This document shows, one piece after another, positions 5,051 to 9,852 of a DNA stretch of 11,512 nt. A model generated the notes under the pieces. The model was not told where the DNA came from, did no database searches, and saw only the letters and a program-made list of their open reading frames with translations. The DNA is from Candidatus Moraniibacteriota bacterium. GTDB lineage: Bacteria > Patescibacteriota > Minisyncoccia > Moranbacterales > UBA2206. The DNA lies in NCBI GenBank assembly GCA_003534085.1, contig DQBY01000032.1:1-11512 (forward strand). Reading direction: 5' to 3'. How positions within the stretch are numbered: the stretch's first letter is position 1; every line of letters starts with the position of its first letter. The translations under genes and the position numbers were made by a program.

Positions 5051-5252
5051 GTCAGAACCACTGATTTTCACTGACAGCACCTGAGGACACTGATTTTTCT
5101 ACCAAAAATTAGATCCCTGCCTGCCGGCAGGCAGGCCGGATCTCCGCCAGGGGCGGGTCCGGGATGATAATAGAAGTTATGTGAAAATCTTTTGGTTCAG
5201 ACAATAATTCATGTGAAATCACGTGTCTTCAATGATAATCAGTGGTTCAGAC
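5051..5252. repeat. Intergenic repeat element with inverted ends and central palindromes
   Basis: The ends are inverted copies. GAACCACTGATT (5055-5066) faces AATCAGTGGTTC (5237-5248), and the match extends to 19 nt with two mismatches (5051-5069 against 5234-5252). Inside lie a perfect 20-bp palindrome (arms CCTGCCTGCC 5116-5125 and GGCAGGCAGG 5126-5135) and a hairpin with CCGGA/TCCGG and CCGCC/GGCGG (5136-5162). No gene is seen here. Repeated ACTGATTT-like and GGTTCAGAC-like motifs suggest a composite dispersed repeat. The right end extends into the last codons of recQ. Confidence 0.7.
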
Positions 5253-6843
5253 GTTTCATCTTCGCCACCACCAATTTAATTTTTTCATAGCTGATTTCTT
5301 CCGGCAGGAACTCCTTGATGGGATTTAATCTTTCAGTGCTGCCGGCTTTGGCGATGGCGGTCATGATTTTGCCTTCTTCGAGCGGAGTTATCAGATTTTC
5401 AATATTCAATTCTCCGCCGGTCGCGTACCAATCGATCAGATGATTCATGATTGTCGGCACGCCCAAAGATCGCATCCTGGCAATTTGTTCCGGCGCGTAG
5501 CCCTTCTGATACAGATTCACACTTTCTTTGACAGTGCCGGACAAAAGCTGGCGTTTTACTTTTTGATAGAAAGATCCGCTCTCATTTTCAGCTTTCTTTT
5601 TCCATTTCAGACAAACATCGCAACCTTGGCAATTTTTTTCCATATGCTTCAGTTCCGGATCGTCGAAATACTCCAAAATAGTCTTTCTCCGGCAATATTT
5701 TTCTTCGACATAGTCCAGCATCCTGTTGAGTTTGTCATATTTTATTTCCGTCACGCGGTTTATTTCCGGCCACGGCTTGCCTTGATCCTGCATGATCTGG
5801 CTGTTTCCCCGGATGAAAAATTTGTGCGTGGTCGTATCTTTTTTGCTGTGAAGCAGGATGCAAAAAGCTTTTTCCCCGTCGCGCCCCGCTCTTCCGGCTT
5901 CTTGATAATATCCCTCCAGGCTCGACGGCATGCCGGAATGGATCACGAACCGCACATCCGCTTTGTCCACACCCATCCCGAAAGCGATGGTCGCCACGAT
6001 GGCCTTGAATTTATTGTCCATGAATTCATTCTGGATCTTCTCTCTCTTGGGCGCAGCCATGCCGGCATGATACGCCGCGGCGCTAATTTTGTTTTCCCGC
6101 AAAAATTTCGCCAGACTTTCCGTTTCTTTTCTGGTCAAAGTGTAAATTATCCCCGAGCCTTCGATGGATTTGGCAAGACGCAAAACCTCAAGATATCTTT
6201 CTTTCGGCTTGATATTTTTTTGGACGAAAAATTTCAGATTCGGCCGGTCAAATCCGCGCACAAAAACTTTCGGATTTTGGAGCTCCAACCTTTGGATGAT
6301 ATCTTCTTTGACTTCCGGCGTGGATGTCGCCGTAAAAGCCGCTATGATCGGGCGTTTTTCCAGCTTTTGGATATATTTTTTTATTTCCAGATAATCCGGC
6401 CGGAAGTCATGGCCCCACTGCGAAACGCAATGAGCTTCATCCACCGCCAGCAGAAATATTTCTAATTTTGAAAATATCTCCCTGAACTCAAAACTGCCGA
6501 ATCTTTCCGGAGCGACGTACAAAATTTTTGTGCGCCCGTTTCTCAGATCATCGATCCTTTTTGCAATTTCCTCCTGGCTGAGTGAACTGTTTATGAAAGT
6601 GGCCGAAATTCCACGCGCGTTCAAGCTGTCCACCTGATCCTTCATCAAGGCGATCAAAGGCGAAATGACAACCGTAACTTTATCGCTGATGATCGCGGGC
6701 AATTGGTAGCAAAGAGATTTCCCGCCTCCGGTCGGCATGAGCGCCACCACGTCTTCCCCGCCCAAGATCGCTTCCACAATTTCCTTCTGCCCGGAGCGGA
6801 ACTCGGAAAAGTTAAAATATTTTTCTAAATTTTTTTCAAGCAT
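5239..6843 (-). CDS. recQ: ATP-dependent DNA helicase RecQ, with C-terminal helix-turn-helix
   Basis: A superfamily 2 helicase that unwinds DNA 3'-5' in recombination and fork repair. Numbering from the ATG at 6843 (534 aa): FRSGQKEIV (15-23), Walker A MPTGGGKSLC (36-45), Walker B DEAHCVSQWGHDFRPD (135-150), motif III AFTAT (169-173), motif V ATIAFGMGVDK (284-294), and motif VI YYQEAGRAGRDG (312-323). The four zinc-binding cysteines are C384, C405, C408 and C411. The C-terminus lacks a clear HRDC domain. It instead carries a segment (about 430-515: SVNLYQKGYAPEQIARMRSL...LIDWYATGGELNIENLI) resembling the HTH_40 domain of some Firmicutes RecQ proteins. The ATG at 6873 is rejected because the TATAAT -10 lies between it and 6843. 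The last residues (RLNH) are encoded within a repeat end. Confidence 0.95.
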   Translation of the reverse strand: MLEKNLEKYFNFSEFRSGQKEIVEAILGGEDVVALMPTGGGKSLCYQLPAIISDKVTVVISPLIALMKDQVDSLNARGISATFINSSLSQEEIAKRIDDLRNGRTKILYVAPERFGSFEFREIFSKLEIFLLAVDEAHCVSQWGHDFRPDYLEIKKYIQKLEKRPIIAAFTATSTPEVKEDIIQRLELQNPKVFVRGFDRPNLKFFVQKNIKPKERYLEVLRLAKSIEGSGIIYTLTRKETESLAKFLRENKISAAAYHAGMAAPKREKIQNEFMDNKFKAIVATIAFGMGVDKADVRFVIHSGMPSSLEGYYQEAGRAGRDGEKAFCILLHSKKDTTTHKFFIRGNSQIMQDQGKPWPEINRVTEIKYDKLNRMLDYVEEKYCRRKTILEYFDDPELKHMEKNCQGCDVCLKWKKKAENESGSFYQKVKRQLLSGTVKESVNLYQKGYAPEQIARMRSLGVPTIMNHLIDWYATGGELNIENLITPLEEGKIMTAIAKAGSTERLNPIKEFLPEEISYEKIKLVVAKMKRLNH

Positions 6844-6849
6844 TTTTTT

Positions 6850-6855
6850 ATTATA
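6850..6855 (-). promoter_or_regulatory. -10 element of recQ, leaderless start
   Basis: A perfect TATAAT on the minus strand, ending 7 nt before the A of the ATG at 6843. No good -35 is present at 16-18 nt. With no Shine-Dalgarno sequence, a leaderless mRNA is likely. Confidence 0.6.
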
Positions 6856-6886
6856 GCAAAAAAACAAAATCAAATTATTTTAACAA

Positions 6887-7444
6887 TCAAGCATTGAATC
6901 CTATTTTATTTTTTGGCTTCTCATCTTCTTTCAGTAATAATCTCAAAGTGTCAAAAACAATCTTGAACTGCTTATCATATTTCTTTTCCATCTGATCCAG
7001 TTTTTCTTGCAGATCTTTATGAGAGATCAGCATCTTTCTGATTTGCGTAAAAGTCCGCATAATTTGGATATTGACCTGAATTGCTCGTTCGCTATTTAAA
7101 ACGCTTGAAAGCATAGCTACGCCTTGTTCAGTAAAAACACGCGGCAAATACTTTATATTTTGCCCTCTTTTCAAGGTCACAATTTGTGACCTTGAACGTT
7201 TATGTTCATTTCTGTTTGAGGTGCCATTTTGGAACCTCAAAAATATCTCCGCTTCTTTATTATTCAATTGGAACATGAAATCTGATGGGAAACGTTTTTT
7301 GCTCCTCTTGACGGCTTGGTTTAAAACTTTTGTTTCCACCCCATAAAGTTCCGCTAAATTCTTATCGAACATAACCTTTTCTCCACGAATATAATAGATT
7401 TTTTGTTGAATTGTCTCTTGTGGAATTGTTATTAATTTTTTCAT
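6887..7444 (-). CDS. ORF6N-domain DNA-binding protein
   Basis: A 185-aa protein with an N-terminal ORF6N domain (about 12-115). It shows the typical IYYIRGEKVMFDKNLAELYGV, LNQAVKRSKKRFPSDFMFQL, SQIVTLKRGQNIKYLPRVFTEQGVAMLSSVL and SERAIQVNIQIMRTF stretches. A helical, probably coiled-coil tail (about 138-172, LQEKLDQMEKKYDKQF) should oligomerise it. ORF6N is a phage-associated DNA-binding domain found in antirepressor-like proteins and in many bacterial chromosomes. The region encoding the variable loop (residues 68-92) contains two palindromes related to two more upstream of the gene, which suggests self-regulation. The ATG at 7444 has a TAAAAT hexamer ending 7 nt upstream and no Shine-Dalgarno sequence. 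The gene ends 43 nt before the recQ start. Confidence 0.9.
   Translation of the reverse strand: MKKLITIPQETIQQKIYYIRGEKVMFDKNLAELYGVETKVLNQAVKRSKKRFPSDFMFQLNNKEAEIFLRFQNGTSNRNEHKRSRSQIVTLKRGQNIKYLPRVFTEQGVAMLSSVLNSERAIQVNIQIMRTFTQIRKMLISHKDLQEKLDQMEKKYDKQFKIVFDTLRLLLKEDEKPKNKIGFNA
7170..7196. repeat. Palindrome P1 inside the ORF6N gene
   Basis: A perfect palindrome with arms TTCAAGGTCACAA (7170-7182) and TTGTGACCTTGAA (7184-7196) around one central base. It encodes part of the SRSQIVTL segment. Related to P2, P3 and P4. Confidence 0.85.
7215..7241. repeat. Palindrome P2 inside the ORF6N gene
   Basis: Arms TTTGAGGTGCCA (7215-7226) and TGGAACCTCAAA (7230-7241), with one mismatched pair. It encodes LRFQNGTS. 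Its centre lies 45 bp from that of P1. Confidence 0.75.
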
Positions 7445-7450
7445 ATTTTT

Positions 7451-7481
7451 ATTTTAAATATTTTTTAACTTGAGGTTTCAA
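7451..7481 (-). promoter_or_regulatory. Probable promoter of the ORF6N gene overlapping palindrome P3
   Basis: TAAAAT (7451-7456 on the minus strand) ends 7 nt before the ATG. A TTGAAA hexamer (7476-7481) lies 19 nt upstream, within palindrome P3. The spacing is longer than usual, so the -35 is uncertain. The overlap would let a protein bound at P3 block transcription. Confidence 0.45.
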
Positions 7482-7494
7482 ATTGAAACCTCAA
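7470..7494. promoter_or_regulatory. Palindrome P3, candidate operator upstream of the ORF6N gene
   Basis: A perfect 25-bp palindrome with arms TTGAGGTTTCAA (7470-7481) and TTGAAACCTCAA (7483-7494), starting 26 nt upstream of the ORF6N start. It has the same AGGT...CAA half-site pattern as P1 and P2. No T-tract follows within the arm's reach, so it is better read as an operator than as a terminator. Confidence 0.65.
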
Positions 7495-7503
7495 ACTTTA
7501 TTC

Positions 7504-7530
7504 TTCAAGATACCAAATTGGCACCTTGAA
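7504..7530. promoter_or_regulatory. Palindrome P4, second upstream candidate operator
   Basis: Arms TTCAAGATACCAA (7504-7516) and TTGGCACCTTGAA (7518-7530) with two mismatched pairs. Its centre is 35 bp from that of P3. The outer arms TTCAAG/CTTGAA match P1. Confidence 0.55.
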
Positions 7531-7544
7531 ACTGTTACACAAAC

Positions 7545-7569
7545 GGGCTGCCCATTTTTTGGACAGCCC
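7545..7569 (-). terminator. Probable terminator of the PUR-family gene
   Basis: GGGCTGTCC pairs with GGGCAGCCC on the minus strand (9 pairs, one G-T) around a 7-nt A-rich loop, 15 nt after the stop codon at 7585. The downstream tail GTTTGTG is only weakly T-rich. Confidence 0.55.
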
Positions 7570-7584
7570 ACGGTTATTTCTCTC

Positions 7585-7830
7585 TTATTGCAGATATTGC
7601 TTCAATCCCTCCAGTGTTCCAGCAAATTCCGGGAAGTGTTCTTTGAAAAGCATGACGCGATTGGTCACTCTTTCGCCTTTCTGGTTCTTATATGACTCGG
7701 CGATAGTCAGATAATTGGTCCCTTTGATAGTTTTCTTCACATCGAAGAAATATGTTTTTGTTCCCGCTTTGACCATTTGCGAGAAAACTTTTTCCGGCAT
7801 GTTTTGCGCCGGCACATTTTGCTGCTGCAT
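7585..7830 (-). CDS. PUR-family (DUF3276-like) nucleic-acid-binding protein
   Basis: A small protein of 81 aa from the ATG at 7830. The core AGTKTYFFDVKKTIKGTNYLTIAES (about 22-46) followed by NRVMLFKEHFPEFAGTLEGLKQYL (about 57-80) matches a single PUR repeat. This is the fold of PUR-alpha and of bacterial PUR proteins such as the DUF3276 group, which bind single-stranded, often G-rich, DNA and RNA as dimers. The first ~20 residues are a Gln/Asn/Pro/Met-rich tail. Upstream in-frame starts near 7878-7881 exist, but they lie inside a stable three-hairpin structure of the leader, so 7830 is preferred. This choice is moderately certain. No strong Shine-Dalgarno is present (GGGAC 14 nt upstream). 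The gene has its own good promoter and terminator, so it is a single-gene unit. Confidence 0.8.
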   Translation of the reverse strand: MQQQNVPAQNMPEKVFSQMVKAGTKTYFFDVKKTIKGTNYLTIAESYKNQKGERVTNRVMLFKEHFPEFAGTLEGLKQYLQ

Positions 7831-7844
7831 TTTGTTTTTGTCCC

Positions 7845-7975
7845 GCACTAACTTTGCACGGCTTTTGGCCTCAAGCATCAAAGATGCTGTGTAAAGTTAG
7901 TGCTGGATTGTGACCCGCGCCTCAAACGCGGGTTGTTAAATTATTAGCATAAAGGATCTGCAGATCTTCTTTATG
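7845..7975 (-). promoter_or_regulatory. Long folded 5' leader of the PUR-family gene, candidate cis-regulatory RNA
   Basis: In the direction of transcription the leader holds three structures. First is a stem-loop at the predicted RNA 5' end (CATAAAG/CTTTATG outside, GATCT/AGATC inside, 7948-7975). Second is a hairpin ACCCGCG/CGCGGGT (7913-7933). Third is a multibranch structure closed by the perfect 11-bp stem GCACTAACTTT/AAAGTTAGTGC (7845-7855 with 7893-7903), enclosing AGCATC-TTT-GATGCT and a small GGC/GCC hairpin. The start codon lies 15 nt after the closing stem. I match it to no known riboswitch class. Confidence 0.6.
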
Positions 7976-7980
7976 GTGAT

Positions 7981-8008
7981 ATTGTAACACTATCCATATC
8001 ACTGTCAA
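7981..8008 (-). promoter_or_regulatory. Promoter of the PUR-family gene
   Basis: TTGACA (8003-8008), a 16-nt spacer and TACAAT (7981-7986) on the minus strand. The predicted start near 7974 leaves a leader of about 145 nt before the ATG at 7830. It lies downstream of the cyclophilin gene's terminator, so the unit is independent. Confidence 0.75.
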
Positions 8009-8032
8009 GTTCTCTTCTGTGGATAAGTGAGT

Positions 8033-8078
8033 CCTGCCTGCCCCGTAGCATCCCGAAGACTCGGGATTGCTACTGGGG
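8033..8078. repeat. REP-like intergenic hairpin
   Basis: A long hairpin with three stacked stems: CCCC/GGGG, GTAGCA/TGCTAC and TCCCGA/TCGGGA, with two single-T bulges and loop AGAC (8041-8078). It is preceded by CCTGCCTGCC (8033-8042), the same half-palindrome as at 5116-5125. The 16-bp core at 8051-8066 recurs with two changes inside the DHH gene at 10932-10947. A perfect DnaA-box sequence (TTATCCACA, minus strand, 8018-8026) lies beside it, with a near match (TTATCCACC) just after it. Confidence 0.7.
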
Positions 8079-8097
8079 TGGATAACTTCTATTTCTG

Positions 8098-8125
8098 ACA
8101 AAAAACCCGCTTTATGAGCGGGTTT
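8098..8125 (-). terminator. Intrinsic terminator of the tsaE-cyclophilin operon
   Basis: On the minus strand AAACCCGCT pairs with AGCGGGTTT around CATAA, followed by a run of T. It lies 17 nt after the cyclophilin stop codon. Confidence 0.85.
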
Positions 8126-8141
8126 CTAAAAAGTCGCTTTT

Positions 8142-8786
8142 TTATTTTACCAATTCAATGCCTTGGATAATTACATTCTCGACCGGCCGGTCATTGATCG
8201 TCGTTTTGACGTTCTCGATTTTGAGAGCGACGTCCATTCCTTCAGTCACTTCTCCAAAAACCGTGTAGCTTGGCGGCAAGGGCGCGGCTGGGCTGGCGGT
8301 TACGATGAAAAATTGGCTTCCATTGGTGTTCGGGCCGGCATTGGCCATCGCCAGAGTTCCTTGCGGATATTTTTCCTTGCCGGTCAGCTCGTCTTTGAAC
8401 TGATATCCGGGACCGCCCATCCCCCAGGTGTTCACATTGTCAGTTTTGGAATTCGGATCTCCGCCCTGGATCATAAATCCTTTTATGCCTCTATGAAACT
8501 TGACTCCGTCATAAAATTTTTCAGAAGACAGTTTCAAAAAATTATTCACGGTTATCGGAGAATTTTCATTGTAGAATTTCACCGTCATGTTCCCATAATT
8601 AGTCTTCAACACCGCGCCCGTGTATTGTTTTGCGTATTCCAGGTTTTCCATATTATTCGAATTATTGTTTATTTTTTGCGTGGGGACTCCAGTCGGAGCT
8701 TTTATCGGCTCTGTCCTTTGATCCTTTCCGGAACATCCGGCCAGAAATATTATTGCAACTGTCAGAAATATTATTTTTGTTTTCAT
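8142..8786 (-). CDS. Cyclophilin-type peptidyl-prolyl isomerase, lipoprotein
   Basis: A 214-aa protein that should catalyse cis-trans isomerisation of proline bonds outside the cytoplasmic membrane. The N-terminus (residues 1-18) is a lipoprotein signal with lipobox LAGC and Cys18. A Ser/Asn/Pro-rich linker runs to about 55. The cyclophilin domain (about 57-213) contains TNYGNMTVKFYNENSPITVNNF, the catalytic-arginine motif KFHRGIKGFMIQGGDP (96-111; R99), and MANAGPNTNGSQFFIV (147-162). The usual Trp near residue 170 is absent: the loop reads PLPPSYTVFG. The ATG at 8786 is 3 nt downstream of the tsaE stop codon, indicating co-transcription. A short AAAGG lies about 19 nt upstream. The gene is closed by a clear terminator. 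Confidence 0.93.
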   Translation of the reverse strand: MKTKIIFLTVAIIFLAGCSGKDQRTEPIKAPTGVPTQKINNNSNNMENLEYAKQYTGAVLKTNYGNMTVKFYNENSPITVNNFLKLSSEKFYDGVKFHRGIKGFMIQGGDPNSKTDNVNTWGMGGPGYQFKDELTGKEKYPQGTLAMANAGPNTNGSQFFIVTASPAAPLPPSYTVFGEVTEGMDVALKIENVKTTINDRPVENVIIQGIELVK

Positions 8787-8789
8787 GTT

Positions 8790-9320
8790 TTATAATTTAT
8801 ACCTTTTACTCATTGTTTCAAGTTTCAAGAAAGTTATCTTTCTCTTGCTCTGGTCCATCCATTCAAAATTTATCCAGATTGCCGATTCGGGAATTATTTC
8901 CTTTATCCTTTCCGGCCATTCTATTATAACAACATTTTGCGGATCTGCCACGATTTCCTCCCAGCCTAAATCCAGTATGTCATCCGCTCCGACCCGATAA
9001 GTATCTATATGATAAATATCTTTGATCGTGGATCGTGGATCGTGGATCGAATTTTCGATATGCGATTTGCGATTTGCGATTTGCGATACGCGATACTGTT
9101 TAATTATCAAGAAGGTAGGGCTTGTATAAGGCCCTTCCGCTCCCAAACCTTCAAGCAAACCTTGCGTGAAAGTAGTTTTGCCGGCGCCCAGATCTCCGGA
9201 AAGGCAAACTATGAGGGATCGGATCCCTATAGAGGGATCCGATCCCTTTAGGATGTCCCCCGCTATTTTCTTCCCGAGATCCCGCGTCTCCTCAGAACTG
9301 TTTGTGATCATTTCTTCCAT
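8790..9320 (-). CDS. tsaE: tRNA threonylcarbamoyladenosine biosynthesis ATPase TsaE, with two repeat-encoded insertions
   Basis: TsaE (176 aa here) is the P-loop ATPase that works with TsaD and TsaB to make t6A37 on ANN-decoding tRNAs. Visible motifs are Walker A SGDLGAGKTTF (41-51), TSPTF (66-70), YHIDTYR (103-109) and IIEWPERI (132-139). It is longer than the usual ~150 residues. Two insertions explain this. One is a stretch at about 27-36, before the Walker A strand, encoded by a near-perfect palindrome (9214-9247). The other is about 25 residues at 77-101, between TSPTF and the HIDTYR motif, encoded by two tandem heptamer blocks (9024-9098). Both keep the frame and leave the catalytic motifs intact. 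The ATG at 9320 has a TAAGAT hexamer ending 7 nt upstream. It heads an operon with the cyclophilin gene. Confidence 0.93.
   Translation of the reverse strand: MEEMITNSSEETRDLGKKIAGDILKGSDPSIGIRSLIVCLSGDLGAGKTTFTQGLLEGLGAEGPYTSPTFLIIKQYRVSQIANRKSHIENSIHDPRSTIKDIYHIDTYRVGADDILDLGWEEIVADPQNVVIIEWPERIKEIIPESAIWINFEWMDQSKRKITFLKLETMSKRYKL
9024..9098. repeat. Tandem heptamer repeats inside tsaE
   Basis: GATCGTG three times plus a partial copy (9024-9050), then GATATGC, GATTTGC three times, GATACGC and GATACTG (9057-9098). The whole block is 75 bp, or 25 codons, so the insertion preserves the reading frame although the unit length is 7. It encodes the extra loop of TsaE after TSPTFLIIKQY. Confidence 0.85.
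9214..9247. repeat. Nested palindrome inside tsaE
   Basis: Arms AGGGATCGGATCCCT (9214-9228) and AGGGATCCGATCCCT (9233-9247) are perfect inverted copies around ATAG. Each arm is itself a palindrome of AGGGATC. It encodes the GSDPSIGIRSLI segment before the Walker A strand, where other TsaE proteins have a short loop. Confidence 0.85.
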
Positions 9321-9350
9321 ATTTCAATCTTAACTATTTTAAGAAAAAAG

Positions 9351-9380
9351 AAAAGGTGTCATGATTCTAACACCTTTTTG
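9351..9380 (-). terminator. Terminator downstream of the small lipoprotein gene
   Basis: AAAAGGTGT (9351-9359) and ACACCTTTT (9370-9378) form a 9-bp stem around a 10-nt loop. Runs of A or T on both sides make it usable in either direction. On the minus strand the tail is TTTTCTTTTTT, 10 nt or so after the stop codon at 9391. Confidence 0.75.
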
Positions 9381-9390
9381 AACTTCAACT

Positions 9391-9738
9391 TTACCACCTC
9401 CGGAAATTATTTGGGTGATTTGCCGGATGATTCATTCCCGGGGTGAATACTCCCGGCAACTGATATTCACCCTGTCCGTAATTTCCCTGGTAAACGCCGC
9501 TTTGATAAGCTCCGACGTTACCATAAAAATATGGGCGCCGTCCCAGACCTACGGACAGATCAACACCGATTTGTGTCGGAGCCGTAACCTCAGTATGCCG
9601 CTCTTCGTAAACAGTAACTTCATCGCAATAACCGTTTACGCATTCAACCCTTCTCATCTGATCTTTGTAGGCATATATCTGAGGACCACCACAACCGGAA
9701 AGAACTGCTACCAGAATTAAAAAACCTATCTTTCTCAT
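9391..9738 (-). CDS. Small Tyr/Gly/Pro-rich lipoprotein, unknown function
   Basis: A 115-aa predicted lipoprotein: a basic start, a hydrophobic segment (IGFLILVAV), and lipobox LSGC with the lipidated Cys at 16. The mature part has two more cysteines close together (CVNGYC, about 33-38) that could form a disulfide. A VTVYEERHTEVTAPTQ segment follows, then a low-complexity tail rich in Tyr, Gly, Asn and Pro (QSGVYQGNYGQGEYQLPGVF...HPANHPNNF). I do not recognise a family. Translation should be strong: AGGAGGAGG lies 6-7 nt before the ATG at 9738, and the promoter matches the consensus perfectly. The next gene upstream on the strand also encodes an exported low-complexity protein, so both may belong to the cell envelope. 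Confidence 0.82.
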   Translation of the reverse strand: MRKIGFLILVAVLSGCGGPQIYAYKDQMRRVECVNGYCDEVTVYEERHTEVTAPTQIGVDLSVGLGRRPYFYGNVGAYQSGVYQGNYGQGEYQLPGVFTPGMNHPANHPNNFRRW

Positions 9739-9772
9739 TTTATTCCTCCTCCTTTTTTTGATTTGATTTTAC

Positions 9773-9801
9773 ATTATATACTAAAGAATTTATGTTGTCA
9801 A
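9773..9801 (-). promoter_or_regulatory. Perfect consensus promoter of the lipoprotein gene
   Basis: TTGACA (9796-9801), 17 nt, TATAAT (9773-9778) on the minus strand. The predicted start near 9766 leaves a 28-nt leader containing AGGAGGAGG. It is the strongest promoter in the window, so this lipoprotein is probably abundant. Confidence 0.85.
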
Positions 9802-9822
9802 TAGCTGCCCCTGCTCGATAAA

Positions 9823-9847
9823 ATGGGGCCCTTTTGCGGAACCCCAT
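9823..9847 (-). terminator. Probable terminator of the low-complexity protein gene
   Basis: ATGGGG and CCCCAT (minus strand) form a 6-bp stem around a 13-nt loop, followed by TTTTAT. It begins 6 nt after the stop codon of the gene at 9853. The stem is short, so confidence is moderate. Confidence 0.5.
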
Positions 9848-9852
9848 ATGCT

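Noticed and set aside
5440-6465. Long plus-strand open frame of 341 codons opposite recQ
   Set aside because: It is a by-product of recQ codon use. The minus strand carries all helicase motifs in order, and the plus-strand product looks like no known protein.
6844-6873. RecQ start at 6873 (ten residues longer)
   Set aside because: The added residues MILFFCYNKK are encoded by the stretch containing the TATAAT -10 and are not seen in RecQ proteins. MLEKNLEKYF is a normal RecQ beginning.
8018-8090. DnaA boxes as a replication origin
   Set aside because: One perfect box and one near match flank a REP-like hairpin, but there is no cluster, no AT-rich unwinding region and no dnaA or dnaN nearby. 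Chance occurrence near a promoter is more likely.
8163-8795. Plus-strand open frame of 210 codons opposite the cyclophilin gene
   Set aside because: It lies fully opposite a well-supported cyclophilin lipoprotein and lacks a ribosome binding site.
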